Below are positions 46,375 through 56,302 of a stretch of DNA of 64,000 bases, one piece after another. The DNA is from Pseudomonadota bacterium (lineage in GTDB: Bacteria > Pseudomonadota > Alphaproteobacteria > Geminicoccales > Geminicoccaceae), in contig JAUQQO010000044.1 in assembly GCA_030549795.1 (NCBI GenBank), positions 1 to 64,000 of the forward strand. Direction: 5' to 3'. The notes under the pieces are model-generated. The model worked only from the letters and a program-made list of their open reading frames with translations, did not search any database and was not told the DNA's origin. Positions within the stretch are counted from its first letter, which is position 1. The number at the start of each line of letters is the position of its first letter. Made by a program: the position numbers and the translations under genes.

Positions 46375-47117
46375 GACAGCCCACCGAGCAGGACAAAAGG
46401 GCCATCCCACCGAGCGCGCTCGGTGTGCGCGCACGAGCCAGCTGCTACCGCAGAGCCAGTGGTGACAAGCGCAAACGCCGTTTAGAGCGCAAAGAAAGGA
46501 AGGAAAGCCATCGGAGATGGGCGCCGTCTGCTCCGTGATCGCACCGCCGGCGCGCCGATCGGCTCGGCGATGGGCGCAGCGGGCCGCGCTGTGGGCTGGC
46601 GCTGATCGCAAGCGCAGGCGGTGCGCCCCTGAGCGCTGCCCACCCGATCGCGCGCCGCGCGATGCGGGCATCGCCTTAAAGCGGTGCCGCGGCTTCGGAT
46701 CAGCAGCGGCCGGCTCGCGGGTACCGCCCGGCGCGCGCACCCCGCAGCGGCATCGATGCCGGCGATCGCCCAACGCGAGGAGCTCTTGCGAGCCGAAGCC
46801 GATCGCCCTGCGCAGGTGCAAAGAAGGGTGCTGGCTTTCGGTGCGATCGTGCGGTCAGAGCCGAGCGCGCATGCGAGGGGCAACGCCACAAAAGAGCCCC
46901 GGGCGGGGCGCTGAAGACGTGCGCCGGCGGTGGGTGACCCAAATGCGTGCCGAGGTTCGAGGATTGCGGCCGTGGTCGCGGCTTTCGCCCCTGCACCCTT
47001 TTTCAGCCGAACGGTGAGCTGGAGCTCGCATAACGGAGGGGGCACGATCGCCCGCGGCGTGCGCCGGCCGCACGGACGATTCGGCCATCACAACGGGCCG
47101 GCGACCCGGTTCGCGCG
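46375..47117. other. Long intergenic region without a supported gene
   Basis: About 740 bases, the longest gene-free stretch. Open frames in it are Arg/Ala/Pro-rich on both strands and have no family motif. It contains an 18-base perfect palindrome near its left end (listed). I found no tRNA, riboswitch or repeat array. A broken gene or a structured RNA cannot be excluded. Confidence 0.5.
46408..46425. repeat. 18-base perfect palindrome downstream of the HPF-cold-shock gene
   Basis: CACCGAGC-GC-GCTCGGTG, starting 34 bases after the stop codon. It could form a cruciform or hairpin; no T-run follows, so a rho-independent terminator is not well supported. A binding site for a dimeric regulator is another possibility. 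Confidence 0.5.
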
Positions 47118-48893
47118 ATGACCACCCCCCAGCTGCTCCTTCTCCTCCTCCTCGGCTTTTCGCTCCTGCTCTTTGCCTGGGGCCGCTGGCGCCACGATGT
47201 GGTGGCCTTGGGCGCGCTCTCGCTTGCCGTCCTCTTGGGGCTCGTTCCGGCGCGCGAAGCCTTTTCGGGCTTCGCCGATCCGGCGGTGATCACGGTTGCC
47301 TGTGTGCTCGTGCTCTCGCGCGCGATCCGCGATTCCGGCTTGCTCGATCGACTGTTGGAGCCGATCGCGGGCAAGCTCGGCACCACCACGCGCCAGGTGG
47401 TGACGTTGGGCGGCCTGACCGGCCTTCTGTCGATGTTCATGAACAATGTGGGCGCAGTGGCGCTCATCATGCCGGCGGCGATTCGGCTTGCGCGCCGTAC
47501 CGGGACCTCGCCTGCCCACCTCCTCATGCCGTTAGCCGCGATGTCGCTCTTGGGCGGGCTCGCAACACTCATTGGCACGCCGCCCAATCTCGTTGTCTCG
47601 GCGCTGCGGCGCGAGCAGGTCGGTGCCGATTACGCCATGTTCGACTTCGCGCCGATCGGCCTGCCGCTTACGCTTGTGGGCTTGCTCTATCTCGCGTTGG
47701 CATGGCGGCTGTTGCCGCGCCGACGGGGCGCCCACGAGGAAGAGGAACCGCCGTTTCGGATCGAAGACTATATCGTCGAAGTCGTGGTGGTTGAAGGTTC
47801 GCCCTTTCGCGGCCGCTCGATTGGTGAGCTCGAGGCGGCGCTCGAGGGGCGGCTGCGGGTACTTGCTCTTCTGCGCCAGGACCGGCCACGCAACATCGCC
47901 ACCCGCTTTCGGCGACTTTTCCCGGGCGACGTTCTCCAAGTCGAAGTCGAACCGGCCCAGTTGCGGGAGCTGTTGGCGCAGGCGGGCCTTGAGCTTGCGG
48001 GTCGGGCGGAGAGCGAGAGCGCGAAGGGTCTCACCGTCGTCGAGGCGGTGGTGACCGCCGGCTCGCCTCTGGTCGGTCGAACTGCCGCCGAATTCGCGTT
48101 GCGCGAGCGCTACGGCATGAACCTCTTGGCGATCCGCCGCGGCGGCGACCCACCGCAGGCGCGGCTCGTGCTCGTCCCGATCCAGGCGGGCGACACGCTC
48201 ATGCTCGAGGGCCCCCCCGAGCGCATGATCGAGCAGCTGGTCGAGCTCGGCTGCTTGCCCATTCTCGACCGCGGGCTGCGGCTGGAACGGCCCGAAGTCG
48301 CCTGGCGCCCGGCTCTTCTGATGCTCGGCGCGGTCGCCCTCGTCACCGCTGGGCTTCTGCCCGCCGCGGTCGCCTTCACGCTCGCTGTCCTCGCGCTGCT
48401 CCTGCTCGACGTGATGAAGCCCGATGCCGCCTATCGGGCGATCGATTGGTCGGTGATCGTGCTCTTAGGGGCCTTCATGCCGGTGGCCGATGCGCTCGCC
48501 ACTACCGGCGCGGCCGATGTCTTGGCGGCGCTTTTGACCCGGCTCACCGCCCATGCCGATCCGATCTGGGCGCTCGCGCTCGTCTTGCTCGCCACCATGC
48601 TGATCACCCCGATCCTCAACAATGTCGCCACGGTGCTGCTCGTCGGCCCCATCGCCGTGGCCTATGCGCGAAGCGCGGGGGTGAGCGTCGATCCCTTTCT
48701 CATGGCAGTCGCGATCGGGGCCTCCTGCGATTTCCTCACCCCCATGGGCCATCAATCCAATACGCTCGTGCTCGGTCCCGGCGGCTATCGCTTCAGCGAT
48801 TACGCGCGCTTAGGGTTTCCTCTCACTGTCATCACCTTCGTCCTCGCGCTTGTACTCTTGCCGCGCGTATGGCCGTTTCTGCCACAGAGCTAG
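47118..48893 (+). CDS. SLC13/DASS-family transporter with two RCK C-terminal (TrkA-C) domains
   Basis: 591-residue membrane protein. Two membrane halves each carry the family Asn-Asn motif (MFMNNVGAVALIMPA and ILNNVATVLLVGPIA), with two RCK_C domains between them at about 213-290 and 303-390. It resembles sulfate or dicarboxylate sodium symporters. The substrate cannot be told; the neighbouring Moco and Suf-like genes make an oxyanion such as sulfate plausible. Confidence 0.9.
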   Translation: MTTPQLLLLLLLGFSLLLFAWGRWRHDVVALGALSLAVLLGLVPAREAFSGFADPAVITVACVLVLSRAIRDSGLLDRLLEPIAGKLGTTTRQVVTLGGLTGLLSMFMNNVGAVALIMPAAIRLARRTGTSPAHLLMPLAAMSLLGGLATLIGTPPNLVVSALRREQVGADYAMFDFAPIGLPLTLVGLLYLALAWRLLPRRRGAHEEEEPPFRIEDYIVEVVVVEGSPFRGRSIGELEAALEGRLRVLALLRQDRPRNIATRFRRLFPGDVLQVEVEPAQLRELLAQAGLELAGRAESESAKGLTVVEAVVTAGSPLVGRTAAEFALRERYGMNLLAIRRGGDPPQARLVLVPIQAGDTLMLEGPPERMIEQLVELGCLPILDRGLRLERPEVAWRPALLMLGAVALVTAGLLPAAVAFTLAVLALLLLDVMKPDAAYRAIDWSVIVLLGAFMPVADALATTGAADVLAALLTRLTAHADPIWALALVLLATMLITPILNNVATVLLVGPIAVAYARSAGVSVDPFLMAVAIGASCDFLTPMGHQSNTLVLGPGGYRFSDYARLGFPLTVITFVLALVLLPRVWPFLPQS

Positions 48894-48969
48894 GACGCGC
48901 AGGCGGCGGTTCCCCCACCCGGGCAGCTCGCCTATAAGCTTCGATATGGGGGTGGTTTGAGGAGGGGGA

Positions 48970-50586
48970 ATGCGCTTCGGGCCACTGCCGATCACGCAAG
49001 CGGAAGGCGGGATCCTCGCCCATCGCTTGGTTGCCCGCGAGCTCGTGCTCGCCAAAGGAGAACGGCTCGATCGCGCGCGTCTTGCAGCGCTCGCCGAGCG
49101 CGGCATCGAAGAGGTGGTGGTTGCGGTGCTCGAGCCCGGTGACGTCGCCGAGGATGAGGCCGCGGCGCAGCTCGCCGCGCTCCTCATAGGACCTGGAATT
49201 CGCGCCGACTCGCCATTTACCGGCCGCGTTAATCTCTTTGCTACCGTTTCCGGAGTACTCGAAGTCGACGCTGCCCGCGTCGACCAACTCAACGCTCTCG
49301 ACGAGCGGATCACGCTTGCGACCCTACCCCGCTTCGCGGCCGTACGCGCCGAGGAGATGATCGCCACCGTCAAGATCATCCCCTTTGCGGTGCCCGAAGC
49401 CGTGCTCGCACAATGCCTGGCGATCGCCCGCGAAGCGCCTCTGTTGCGGTTGCATCCCTTCCGCGCCAAGGGCGTGCGGTTGATCCAAACCGTGCTCGAG
49501 GGACTTGCCGAGAAGGCGCTCGATAAGACCGTGCGCGTGACCGAGGCGCGGCTGCGCGCGGTCGGCGCCACGCTCCTCTCCGAGAGTCGGTGTGCGCACG
49601 CGATTGGACCGTTGGCGGAAGAAATTCGCCGCCAGAAGCGAGCCGGCTTCGACATTTTGCTGATCGCCGGTGCCTCGGCGATCACCGACCGCCGCGACGT
49701 CTTGCCGACGGCGATCGAACAGGCCGGGGGACGCATCGAGCAGTTCGGAATGCCGGTCGACCCCGGCAACCTCTTGCTCTTGGCCGAGCTCGACGGTCGG
49801 CCGGTGGTGGGGCTTCCGGGCTGTGCGCGTTCACCCAAGCTCAATGGCTTCGATTGGGTGCTCGAGCGCCTCGCGGCCGATCTTCCCGTTCACGCCCGTG
49901 ATCTTCGCGCCATGGGGGTTGGGGGGCTGCTCATGGAGATCCCGAGCCGGCCGCAGCCGCGCGCCGAGCGTCCGAGGGCACCGGGACCCACGCGACTGGC
50001 CGCGGTGGTGCTGGCTGCCGGCCGCTCGAGCCGTATGGGCACGCTCAACAAACTCTTAGCACCGCTCGACGGCAAGCCGATGCTGTGCCATGTGGTTGAG
50101 GCCGCGCTGGCCGCCGGCCTTGCAGACGTGGTGGTCGTTACCGGTCACATGCGCGAGCAGGTCGAAGCTGCGCTCCGCGGTCTTCCGGTGCGATTCGTCC
50201 ACAATCCTGATTACCGAGAAGGTCTTGCGAGCTCGCTTAAAGCCGGGGTTGCTGCGCTGTCGCGAGACATCGACGGTGCCTTCATCATCTTGGGCGACAT
50301 GCCGCGCATCCGCGCGGACCATCTGCGCAGGCTGGCCGACGCCTTCGACCCCGCCGCGGGGCGGAGCATCGTCGTGCCGGTACACGGGGGCCGCCGCGGC
50401 AATCCGGTCTTGTGGGGACGGGCCTTTTTCGTGACCTTCGAGGGGCTGGAAGGGGACACGGGCGCGCGCCACCTCATCGACCAGTTCCCGGAAGCTGTGG
50501 CCGAGGTCGACATACCGGATGCGGCTATTTTCCTCGACGTCGATACGCCCGAAGCGCTCGCTGCGCTGGGCGCAGCACAGCTTTAA
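48970..50586 (+). CDS. Fused molybdopterin-binding (MoeA-like) and nucleotidyltransferase (MocA/MobA-like) protein
   Basis: 538 residues. The N-terminal ~335 residues match the molybdopterin-binding type (LPITQAEGGILAHRL, GRVNLFA, FDILLIAGASAITDRRD, GMPVDPGNLLLL, and PVVGLPGCARS). Residues 340-538 are an NTP transferase with LAAVVLAAGRSSRMG and the metal Asp in FIILGDMPRI, as in molybdenum cofactor cytidylyltransferase. It probably converts Moco to MCD for xanthine-dehydrogenase-family enzymes, though none is in the window. Starts about 75 bases after the transporter and ends 17 bases before sufS. Confidence 0.88.
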   Translation: MRFGPLPITQAEGGILAHRLVARELVLAKGERLDRARLAALAERGIEEVVVAVLEPGDVAEDEAAAQLAALLIGPGIRADSPFTGRVNLFATVSGVLEVDAARVDQLNALDERITLATLPRFAAVRAEEMIATVKIIPFAVPEAVLAQCLAIAREAPLLRLHPFRAKGVRLIQTVLEGLAEKALDKTVRVTEARLRAVGATLLSESRCAHAIGPLAEEIRRQKRAGFDILLIAGASAITDRRDVLPTAIEQAGGRIEQFGMPVDPGNLLLLAELDGRPVVGLPGCARSPKLNGFDWVLERLAADLPVHARDLRAMGVGGLLMEIPSRPQPRAERPRAPGPTRLAAVVLAAGRSSRMGTLNKLLAPLDGKPMLCHVVEAALAAGLADVVVVTGHMREQVEAALRGLPVRFVHNPDYREGLASSLKAGVAALSRDIDGAFIILGDMPRIRADHLRRLADAFDPAAGRSIVVPVHGGRRGNPVLWGRAFFVTFEGLEGDTGARHLIDQFPEAVAEVDIPDAAIFLDVDTPEALAALGAAQL

Positions 50587-50603
50587 GGGCGGAGGCGCGG
50601 TCG

Positions 50604-51842
50604 ATGCCGACCATGGCGGGACGCGGAGACTTCGACCTTGCCGGGCTGCGCGGCGAATTTCCGATCTTCGCGGCACAAGGGCCGCGCTTTCACTATCTCG
50701 ACAACGCCGCCACCGGTCAGATCTGCCGCGCTGCTGCCGAAGCGCTCATCGACTTCGAGACGCGCGCGCGCGCCAACGTCAAGCGCGGGGTGTATCGGCT
50801 CGCCGATGAGGCGACGCGCGCCTTCGAAGAGGCTCGGGCGCGGATCGCAGGGTACATTGGGGCGCGCGAGGCAGCAGAAGTGGTGATCACGAGCGGCACC
50901 ACCCACGCCCTCAACCTCGCCGCCCACTGCTTGTGCGCGCGACTGCGCCCGGGCGATGAGATCCTGCTCACCACGGCCGAGCACCACTCGAATATCGTCC
51001 CCTGGCAGCTCGCCGGCGCGCGAGTCGGTGCCACGATTCGCGCCATTCCACTGCAGACGGATGGGCGGCTCGATCTCGACCGCCTCGCCGATCTGCTCTC
51101 CGCGCGCACCCGTGTGATCGCTGCGACCCATTGTTCGAATGTCACCGGGGCGATCACCGACATCGGGCGCCTGGCCGAAGCCGCGCGGTCTGTGGGCGCG
51201 GTGCTGGTGGTCGACGGGGCGCAGCGCGCACCCCACGGTCCGCTCGACGTTCAGGCGCTGGGCTGTGACCTCTACGCCCTTTCTGGGCACAAACTGTTCG
51301 CGGCGACGGGCGCCGGGGCACTGTGGATCCGCTCCGACCTCGCCCAAGAGCTGCCGCCCTTTTTGGGCGGCGGCGAGATGATCCGCCGGGTGAGCATCGA
51401 ATCTTCGACCTTCGCGCCGCCGCCCCATCGCTTTGAAGCCGGAACTCCGCCGATTGGAGCAGCGCTCGCACTCGGTGCGGCTGCGGCCTGGCTTTCCGGT
51501 CTCGACTGGGAAGCGATCCACGCTCATGAACAGCGTCTGCTCGAGCGGCTGCTCGCGGGCCTCAAGGCGATCCCGGGTGTTCGGCTGCTCGGGCCCGAGG
51601 GAACCCAAGCGCGCGCTCCGCTCGTCTCCTTCGTCGTCGACGGTATCCATCCCCACGACGTGTGCCAGCTCTTGGACACATTCGGGGTGTGCACGCGCGG
51701 CGGCCATCACTGTGCCCAGCCTTTGCACGAGGCGTTGGGGGTCGAGGCGAGCGTGCGGGCCTCGATCGCGCTCTACAACGACGAGGCCGACATCGAGGCG
51801 CTGCTCGACGGTCTCGAAGAGGTGGTGCGGAGGCTCGCGTGA
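50604..51842 (+). CDS. sufS: SufS-type cysteine desulfurase
   Basis: PLP enzyme removing sulfur from cysteine. ATG 50604 with GGCGGAGG upstream gives 412 residues, usual for the group II family. Motifs: AEHHSNIVPWQ, VVDGAQRAPHG, the PLP Lys230 in SGHKLFAATGAG, and the persulfide Cys370 in RGGHHCAQPL. Its stop overlaps the start of a SufU-type protein by four bases (GTGA). The sufBCD scaffold genes are not here, so the sulfur may go to another acceptor such as Moco or a tRNA. Confidence 0.93.
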   Translation: MPTMAGRGDFDLAGLRGEFPIFAAQGPRFHYLDNAATGQICRAAAEALIDFETRARANVKRGVYRLADEATRAFEEARARIAGYIGAREAAEVVITSGTTHALNLAAHCLCARLRPGDEILLTTAEHHSNIVPWQLAGARVGATIRAIPLQTDGRLDLDRLADLLSARTRVIAATHCSNVTGAITDIGRLAEAARSVGAVLVVDGAQRAPHGPLDVQALGCDLYALSGHKLFAATGAGALWIRSDLAQELPPFLGGGEMIRRVSIESSTFAPPPHRFEAGTPPIGAALALGAAAAWLSGLDWEAIHAHEQRLLERLLAGLKAIPGVRLLGPEGTQARAPLVSFVVDGIHPHDVCQLLDTFGVCTRGGHHCAQPLHEALGVEASVRASIALYNDEADIEALLDGLEEVVRRLA

Positions 51843-52276
51843 GCGCCGAGCTCTACCATCGCATCATCGTCGAGACCGCCAAGGAAACCGCCAAGGCCAC
51901 CCGGCTCGAGACGGCTGATGTCACCGTCGAGGAGGACAATCCCTTGTGCGGCGATCGCATCCTCCTCGACCTGCTCGTCCGCGACGGTAAGGTGGCGGCG
52001 GTCGGCCATTCTACCCGCGGCTGTCTTCTTACGCGCGCCGCGGCGGTGGTGCTGGCGCGCCGCGCTCCCGGGTGCTCCGCAAAAGAGCTCGGCGATGCGA
52101 TCGCGAGCCTGCACGCGCTCCTCGAGAAAGGCGAGGGGCCGCCACTGTGGCCCGAGCTTGCCATGTTCGCGCCGGTGCAGGCGGTCAAAAGCCGCCACGA
52201 GTGCGTGCTCTTGCCCTTCCGCGCACTCGCCCGCGCGCTCGCGCTGATCGAGCGTTCGAAGGGAGCGCAGCCTTAA
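51839..52276 (+). CDS. sufU: SufU-type zinc-dependent sulfurtransferase
   Basis: GTG at 51839 gives 145 residues. The four zinc/sulfur-binding positions of B. subtilis SufU are kept in order: Cys and Asp in NPLCGDRI, Cys in STRGCLLTRAA, and Cys in SRHECVLLPF. SufU accepts persulfide from SufS; the related IscU is a cluster scaffold, but the NPLCGD/RGC spacing and pairing with SufS favour SufU. SufU-type proteins are usual in Gram-positive bacteria and less so in proteobacteria. Overlaps both neighbours, so the three genes are translated together. Confidence 0.86.
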   Translation: MSAELYHRIIVETAKETAKATRLETADVTVEEDNPLCGDRILLDLLVRDGKVAAVGHSTRGCLLTRAAAVVLARRAPGCSAKELGDAIASLHALLEKGEGPPLWPELAMFAPVQAVKSRHECVLLPFRALARALALIERSKGAQP

Positions 52277-53517
52277 TGCGCTGGACAGCCGATGCGCTGC
52301 GCGCGCTCGACGCCCAAGACCCGTTGGCGCCCTTTCGCGATCGCTTCGTTTTGCCCCGCGGCTGTGTCTATCTCGCGGCTCACCTTTTTGGGCCTATGCC
52401 GGCGCGCGCACCCGAAGCGATCGCGCGCGCGCTCGAAACGCACTGGGGGGCGGGGCTCGCCGAGCTGGGCGCGGCCGGCGCTGCCGGGGAACTGTGCGCA
52501 CAGGTGGCGCGTGACATCGCCCGTCTCATCGGGGCCGCGCCGCACGAGATCGCGGTCGGCGATACGGTGACGATCAACGCCTTCAAGCTTGTTGCCGCCG
52601 CGGTCGATCTGCGGCCCGGGCGACCGGTCCTGCTCGCCGAGCGTGGCTCGACCCCAGAGCTCATCTCGGCGGCTCAGAGCGTGAGCGAACTGTTGCGTGG
52701 CGAGGTCGAGCTGCGGCTCCTCGAAGAGGGCGAGCCGCTTGCCGAGGCGCTCGATGAACGCGTTGCCTGTTTTTTGGCAAGCCACGTCGACGATCGCAGC
52801 GGGGGAGTGCACGATCTCGCGGCGCTTGTCACCGCGGCGCACGAAGTGGGAGCACTGTTGCTCGTCGACCTGTCCCATTCGGCCGGGGTGATGCCGGTAG
52901 CACTCGATGCCGCCAACGTTGATCTCGCTATAGGCTCCGGTGCTCGATACTTATGCGGCGGACCGGGGGCGCCCGCATTCCTCTACGTCGCTGAACGCCA
53001 TCTCGAGAAGCTGCGCAGCCCGTTGCACGGCTGGGAGCGGTACGCTTACTCCAACGCCTTCGAGCTGCGCGCTCCGCTGACCCTTGGTATCGAACGGTTG
53101 GTCGTGAGCCGCCCCTCTCCTCTCGCTCTTGCGGCTCTGCACTGCGGGGTAGCGCTCGTCGGCGAGGCCGATCTCGAGCAAGTGCGCGAAAAGGCGCTGC
53201 GCTTGAGCGCAGCCTTTGCGGCCATCGCAGCCGATCGCCTCACGAGCTTCGCGGTCGCTTGCGCAAGCCCCGGGGATGCGGAGGCGCGCGGCGCACTTCT
53301 CGCGTTTGCGCATCCGCAGGCGCCGATGATCGCCCGGGCGCTCGCCGAGCAGGGGATCATGGCCGATGTGCGGCGGCCGGATCTGTTGCGCTTCGGCTTC
53401 GGCCCCTTGTGGAACAGCTACGAAGAAGTCTGGATTGCAGCCGAGCGCTTGGCCGAGGTCGTTGTCGCGCGGTCGCTCCACGACCGAAGCGCGCACACGC
53501 CTTCTCCCCCATCCTGA
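52276..53517 (+). CDS. Kynureninase-like PLP-fold protein lacking the PLP lysine
   Basis: ATG 52276 overlaps the sufU stop by one base and gives 413 residues. Kynureninase blocks are clear: IAVGDTVTINAFKL, SHVDDRSGGVHD, LLVDLSHSAGVMPV, and GARYLCGGPGAPAFLYV. The Schiff-base lysine of the YKYLNGGPG block is Arg224 here (codon CGA), so ordinary PLP catalysis is unlikely. The downstream substrate region also differs (LHGWERY; SRPSPLAL for the GTP-type loop). No frameshift or early stop: the frame is intact. It may be a pseudoenzyme or a protein of new function coupled to the sulfur-transfer pair. Confidence 0.85.
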   Translation: MRWTADALRALDAQDPLAPFRDRFVLPRGCVYLAAHLFGPMPARAPEAIARALETHWGAGLAELGAAGAAGELCAQVARDIARLIGAAPHEIAVGDTVTINAFKLVAAAVDLRPGRPVLLAERGSTPELISAAQSVSELLRGEVELRLLEEGEPLAEALDERVACFLASHVDDRSGGVHDLAALVTAAHEVGALLLVDLSHSAGVMPVALDAANVDLAIGSGARYLCGGPGAPAFLYVAERHLEKLRSPLHGWERYAYSNAFELRAPLTLGIERLVVSRPSPLALAALHCGVALVGEADLEQVREKALRLSAAFAAIAADRLTSFAVACASPGDAEARGALLAFAHPQAPMIARALAEQGIMADVRRPDLLRFGFGPLWNSYEEVWIAAERLAEVVVARSLHDRSAHTPSPPS

Positions 53518-53625
53518 ACCTGCCACTGCGACGAAAAACTCGCGCGCCTTTGCGCGGGCAGGCGCGAGACGACAGCGGACGAGCGCCGAAGGCGGGGCTC
53601 GCTTGTGGGCAGGCGCGCCTTGTGA

Positions 53626-54468
53626 TCAGGCCCCCAAGGGGCCGAGCGGGGGGACGCCCGTGCGTAAGCGCTCAAAGGCCTCGGCGGTTGCGTGAAGGAG
53701 CGCGCGGTGCAGCGCCGGCGGTGCGGCGAGGATCCCGGCGTGGGTAGGCTCGGGGCGGTTGAGCTCGAGCGGCGCGCCGCGGGCATCGCTCGCCACCGCA
53801 CCGGCCTCTTCGAGGAGGAGGAGGGCGGCGGCGATGTCCCAGTCGTGGGTGCGGCGCCAGCTCAAATAACCATCGAAGCGGCCGGCTGCGACGAGCGCGA
53901 GCTTGTAGGCGAGCGAGCCGAGGGTGACGAGCTCGACCCGGGGCAGAAGGGCGGCGAAATTGCGCCGTCGCGCTTCAAAGCGAGAAACGCAGATGCGCGC
54001 CCCCTCGAGCGTTTCGGTTCCACTTGCGCGCAAACGATCACCGCCGAGGCGCGCACCGCCGCCCCGCACCGCTTCGAACATCTCCTCTTTGGCGGGATTG
54101 TAGACGAAGCCGAGCACCGGGCGGTTCTCGATCACGAGCGCCACACTGATGGCGAACTCCGGCACTCCTTCCGCGAAGGATCGCGTACCGTCGATGGGAT
54201 CGACGACCCAGACGCGGCGCCGCATAAGCCTGAGGCGATCGTCGGCCGTCTCCTCCGAGAGCCAACCGTCGTCGGGGTGAGTCCGGCGCAGGGCGGCGTG
54301 CAGGAAGCGATCGATGGCGAGATCGGCTTCGGTCACGATCTGACCCGGGCTCTTCTCCCAGCGCGCGCAGCGGTTGCCGAAAAAGCGCATGGCGATCCGC
54401 CCGGCTTCGCGCACGGCGTCGCGCACGCGGTCGAGTTCGCCGTCCTCGAGCTTCACCTGCCCGATCAT
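53626..54468 (-). CDS. cysQ: Inositol monophosphatase-family phosphatase, CysQ-like
   Basis: ATG 54468 overlaps the ubiD stop by four bases and gives 280 residues. Lithium-sensitive metal-dependent phosphatase motifs: [25 protein letters not shown] and [16 protein letters not shown]. Best fit is 3'(2'),5'-bisphosphate nucleotidase (recycling PAP from sulfate assimilation), but inositol or histidinol phosphatases share these motifs. Confidence 0.85.
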   Translation of the reverse strand: MIGQVKLEDGELDRVRDAVREAGRIAMRFFGNRCARWEKSPGQIVTEADLAIDRFLHAALRRTHPDDGWLSEETADDRLRLMRRRVWVVDPIDGTRSFAEGVPEFAISVALVIENRPVLGFVYNPAKEEMFEAVRGGGARLGGDRLRASGTETLEGARICVSRFEARRRNFAALLPRVELVTLGSLAYKLALVAAGRFDGYLSWRRTHDWDIAAALLLLEEAGAVASDARGAPLELNRPEPTHAGILAAPPALHRALLHATAEAFERLRTGVPPLGPLGA

Positions 54469-55958
54469 CGCCAGATCGGCCGGCCGGACCCCGGCAGGCC
54501 ATATTCCGCCCACCGCCGCGAGACGAGATCGACGATCGCTTGCTCCATGTAGATCTTTTTGCCCCATTCGCGACTGGTCTCACCCGGCCATTTCTCGGTG
54601 GCGTCGATGCCGAGCTTGGAGCCGAGACCCGAAACCGGGGACGCGAAATCGAGGTAATCGATGGGCGTGTTCTCGATCACCACCATGTCACGTGCCGGAT
54701 CGACCCGGGTCGAGAGGGCCCAAACCACATCTTTCCAGTTGCGAACGTCGATGTCGTCGTCGGTGACGATGACGAATTTGGTGTACATGAACTGGCGAAG
54801 ATACGACCAAACCCCCATCATGACGCGTTTGGCATGGCCGGGGTAAGCTTTTTTGATCGAAACGCAGGCGATGCGGTACGAGCAGGCATCGGGAATGAGC
54901 CAGAAATCGACGATCTCGGGGAACTGCTGCTGCAACAAGGGCACGAAGACGTCGTTGAGGGCTTCGCCCAGAATCGACGGTTCATCAGGCGGCCTGCCCG
55001 TAAATGTCGAAAGGTAGATTGGGTCTCGACGCATCGTGATCGCAGTAATGTGGAAAACAGGAAATTTCTCGACCGCGTTGTAATAGCCGGTATGGTCGCC
55101 ATAAGGCCCCTCATCGGCGTATTCGTCGAGGCTCACGTGGCCTTCGAGGACGATCTCAGCGGTGGCAGGCACTTTAAGGGGCACTGAGACGCAATCGACG
55201 AGTTCGACGCGCCTGCCGCGCAGGAGCCCGGCGAACTGATACTCCGAGAGCGTCTCGGGGACGGGGGTCACGGCTGCGAGGATAACGCCCGGGTCGGCGC
55301 CGATCACCGCAGCAGCCGGAAAGGGGTCGCTGCGCGTCGCTTTCCAGCGCCGGTGGTGCTGGGCGCCGCCGCGGTGCGCGAGCCAGCGCATGATCGTTTT
55401 GTCGCGATCGAGCACCTGCATCCGGTAGATGCCGAGGTTGAACTTGTCCTCGCGCGCTTCGCCGGGGCCTTTCGTCACCACGAGCGGCCAGGTGATCAGC
55501 GGTGCCGGCTCGCCCGGCCAACAGGTCTGAATGGGAAAGCGCCCGAGATCGATGTCGCGGCCGCGCAGGATCACCTCCTGACAGGGCGCGCGGCTCACCG
55601 TCTTGGGCTTCATCGCGAGCGCCACTTTGACATAGGGCAGGAGCTCGAGCGCCTGGCCGAGGCTCTCGGGCGGCTGCGGCTGGCGGAAGAAGGCGAGCAT
55701 CTGGCCGAGCTCGCGCAATTGTGCGGGCTCGCGGTCCATCCCCAAAGCCACGCGCTCGACCGTTCCGAACAGATTGGTGAGCAAGGGAATGGTGAAGCCC
55801 TTGACGTTCTCGAACAGCACCGCCGGCCCCCGCTCGGCCAGAAGCCGGGTGTGAATCTCGGTGATCTCGAGCACCGGGGAGACTTCCGCCTTGACCCGCA
55901 CGAGCTGGCCTCGGCGTTCGAGCAGCTCCATGAAATCGCGCAAGGAGTCGAAGGGCAT
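54465..55958 (-). CDS. ubiD: UbiD-family decarboxylase
   Basis: Prenylated-FMN enzyme; in ubiquinone synthesis it decarboxylates 3-octaprenyl-4-hydroxybenzoate. ATG 55958 gives 497 residues, the same as E. coli UbiD; longer frames to 56447 only add a non-conserved stretch that overlaps the tRNA. Family blocks [12 protein letters not shown] (with the catalytic Glu), [28 protein letters not shown] and [14 protein letters not shown] are present. The UbiX flavin prenyltransferase is not in the window. Confidence 0.93.
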   Translation of the reverse strand: MPFDSLRDFMELLERRGQLVRVKAEVSPVLEITEIHTRLLAERGPAVLFENVKGFTIPLLTNLFGTVERVALGMDREPAQLRELGQMLAFFRQPQPPESLGQALELLPYVKVALAMKPKTVSRAPCQEVILRGRDIDLGRFPIQTCWPGEPAPLITWPLVVTKGPGEAREDKFNLGIYRMQVLDRDKTIMRWLAHRGGAQHHRRWKATRSDPFPAAAVIGADPGVILAAVTPVPETLSEYQFAGLLRGRRVELVDCVSVPLKVPATAEIVLEGHVSLDEYADEGPYGDHTGYYNAVEKFPVFHITAITMRRDPIYLSTFTGRPPDEPSILGEALNDVFVPLLQQQFPEIVDFWLIPDACSYRIACVSIKKAYPGHAKRVMMGVWSYLRQFMYTKFVIVTDDDIDVRNWKDVVWALSTRVDPARDMVVIENTPIDYLDFASPVSGLGSKLGIDATEKWPGETSREWGKKIYMEQAIVDLVSRRWAEYGLPGSGRPIWR

Positions 55959-56226
55959 GGCCACCTCGAGGGCTTTGATTGCCCGAGAGTGGGGCAGGAT
56001 CGGACGCTGGCAAGAGGGGCGCGGCCCATCGGGGTGCGACCCCTTGCGATGGGTTGGCGCGCGCGGACGCGATCCCCCGGCCGACGCATCGAGGCGGGTG
56101 CGGGGTGCGGGCGCAGCCGAATTCCTGCGCAGAGCGCTCGTGTGCGGCGTCGGCGCGAGTCGCGCGGGCACGCGGCGCGCGAAGAGAAAACGGGTGGCGC
56201 GCCAAGAGGAGACTTGAAGGGGGAGA

Positions 56227-56302
<76 letters not shown>

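Noticed and set aside
45139-46821. 560-residue minus-strand frame across rtcB and the HPF-cold-shock gene
   Set aside because: Antisense to two well-supported genes; sequence has no family features.
46482-47045. 187-residue minus-strand frame in the gap before the SLC13 gene
   Set aside because: Arg/Ala/Pro/Ser-rich with no motif, no good ribosome-binding site, and competing frames on both strands look the same.
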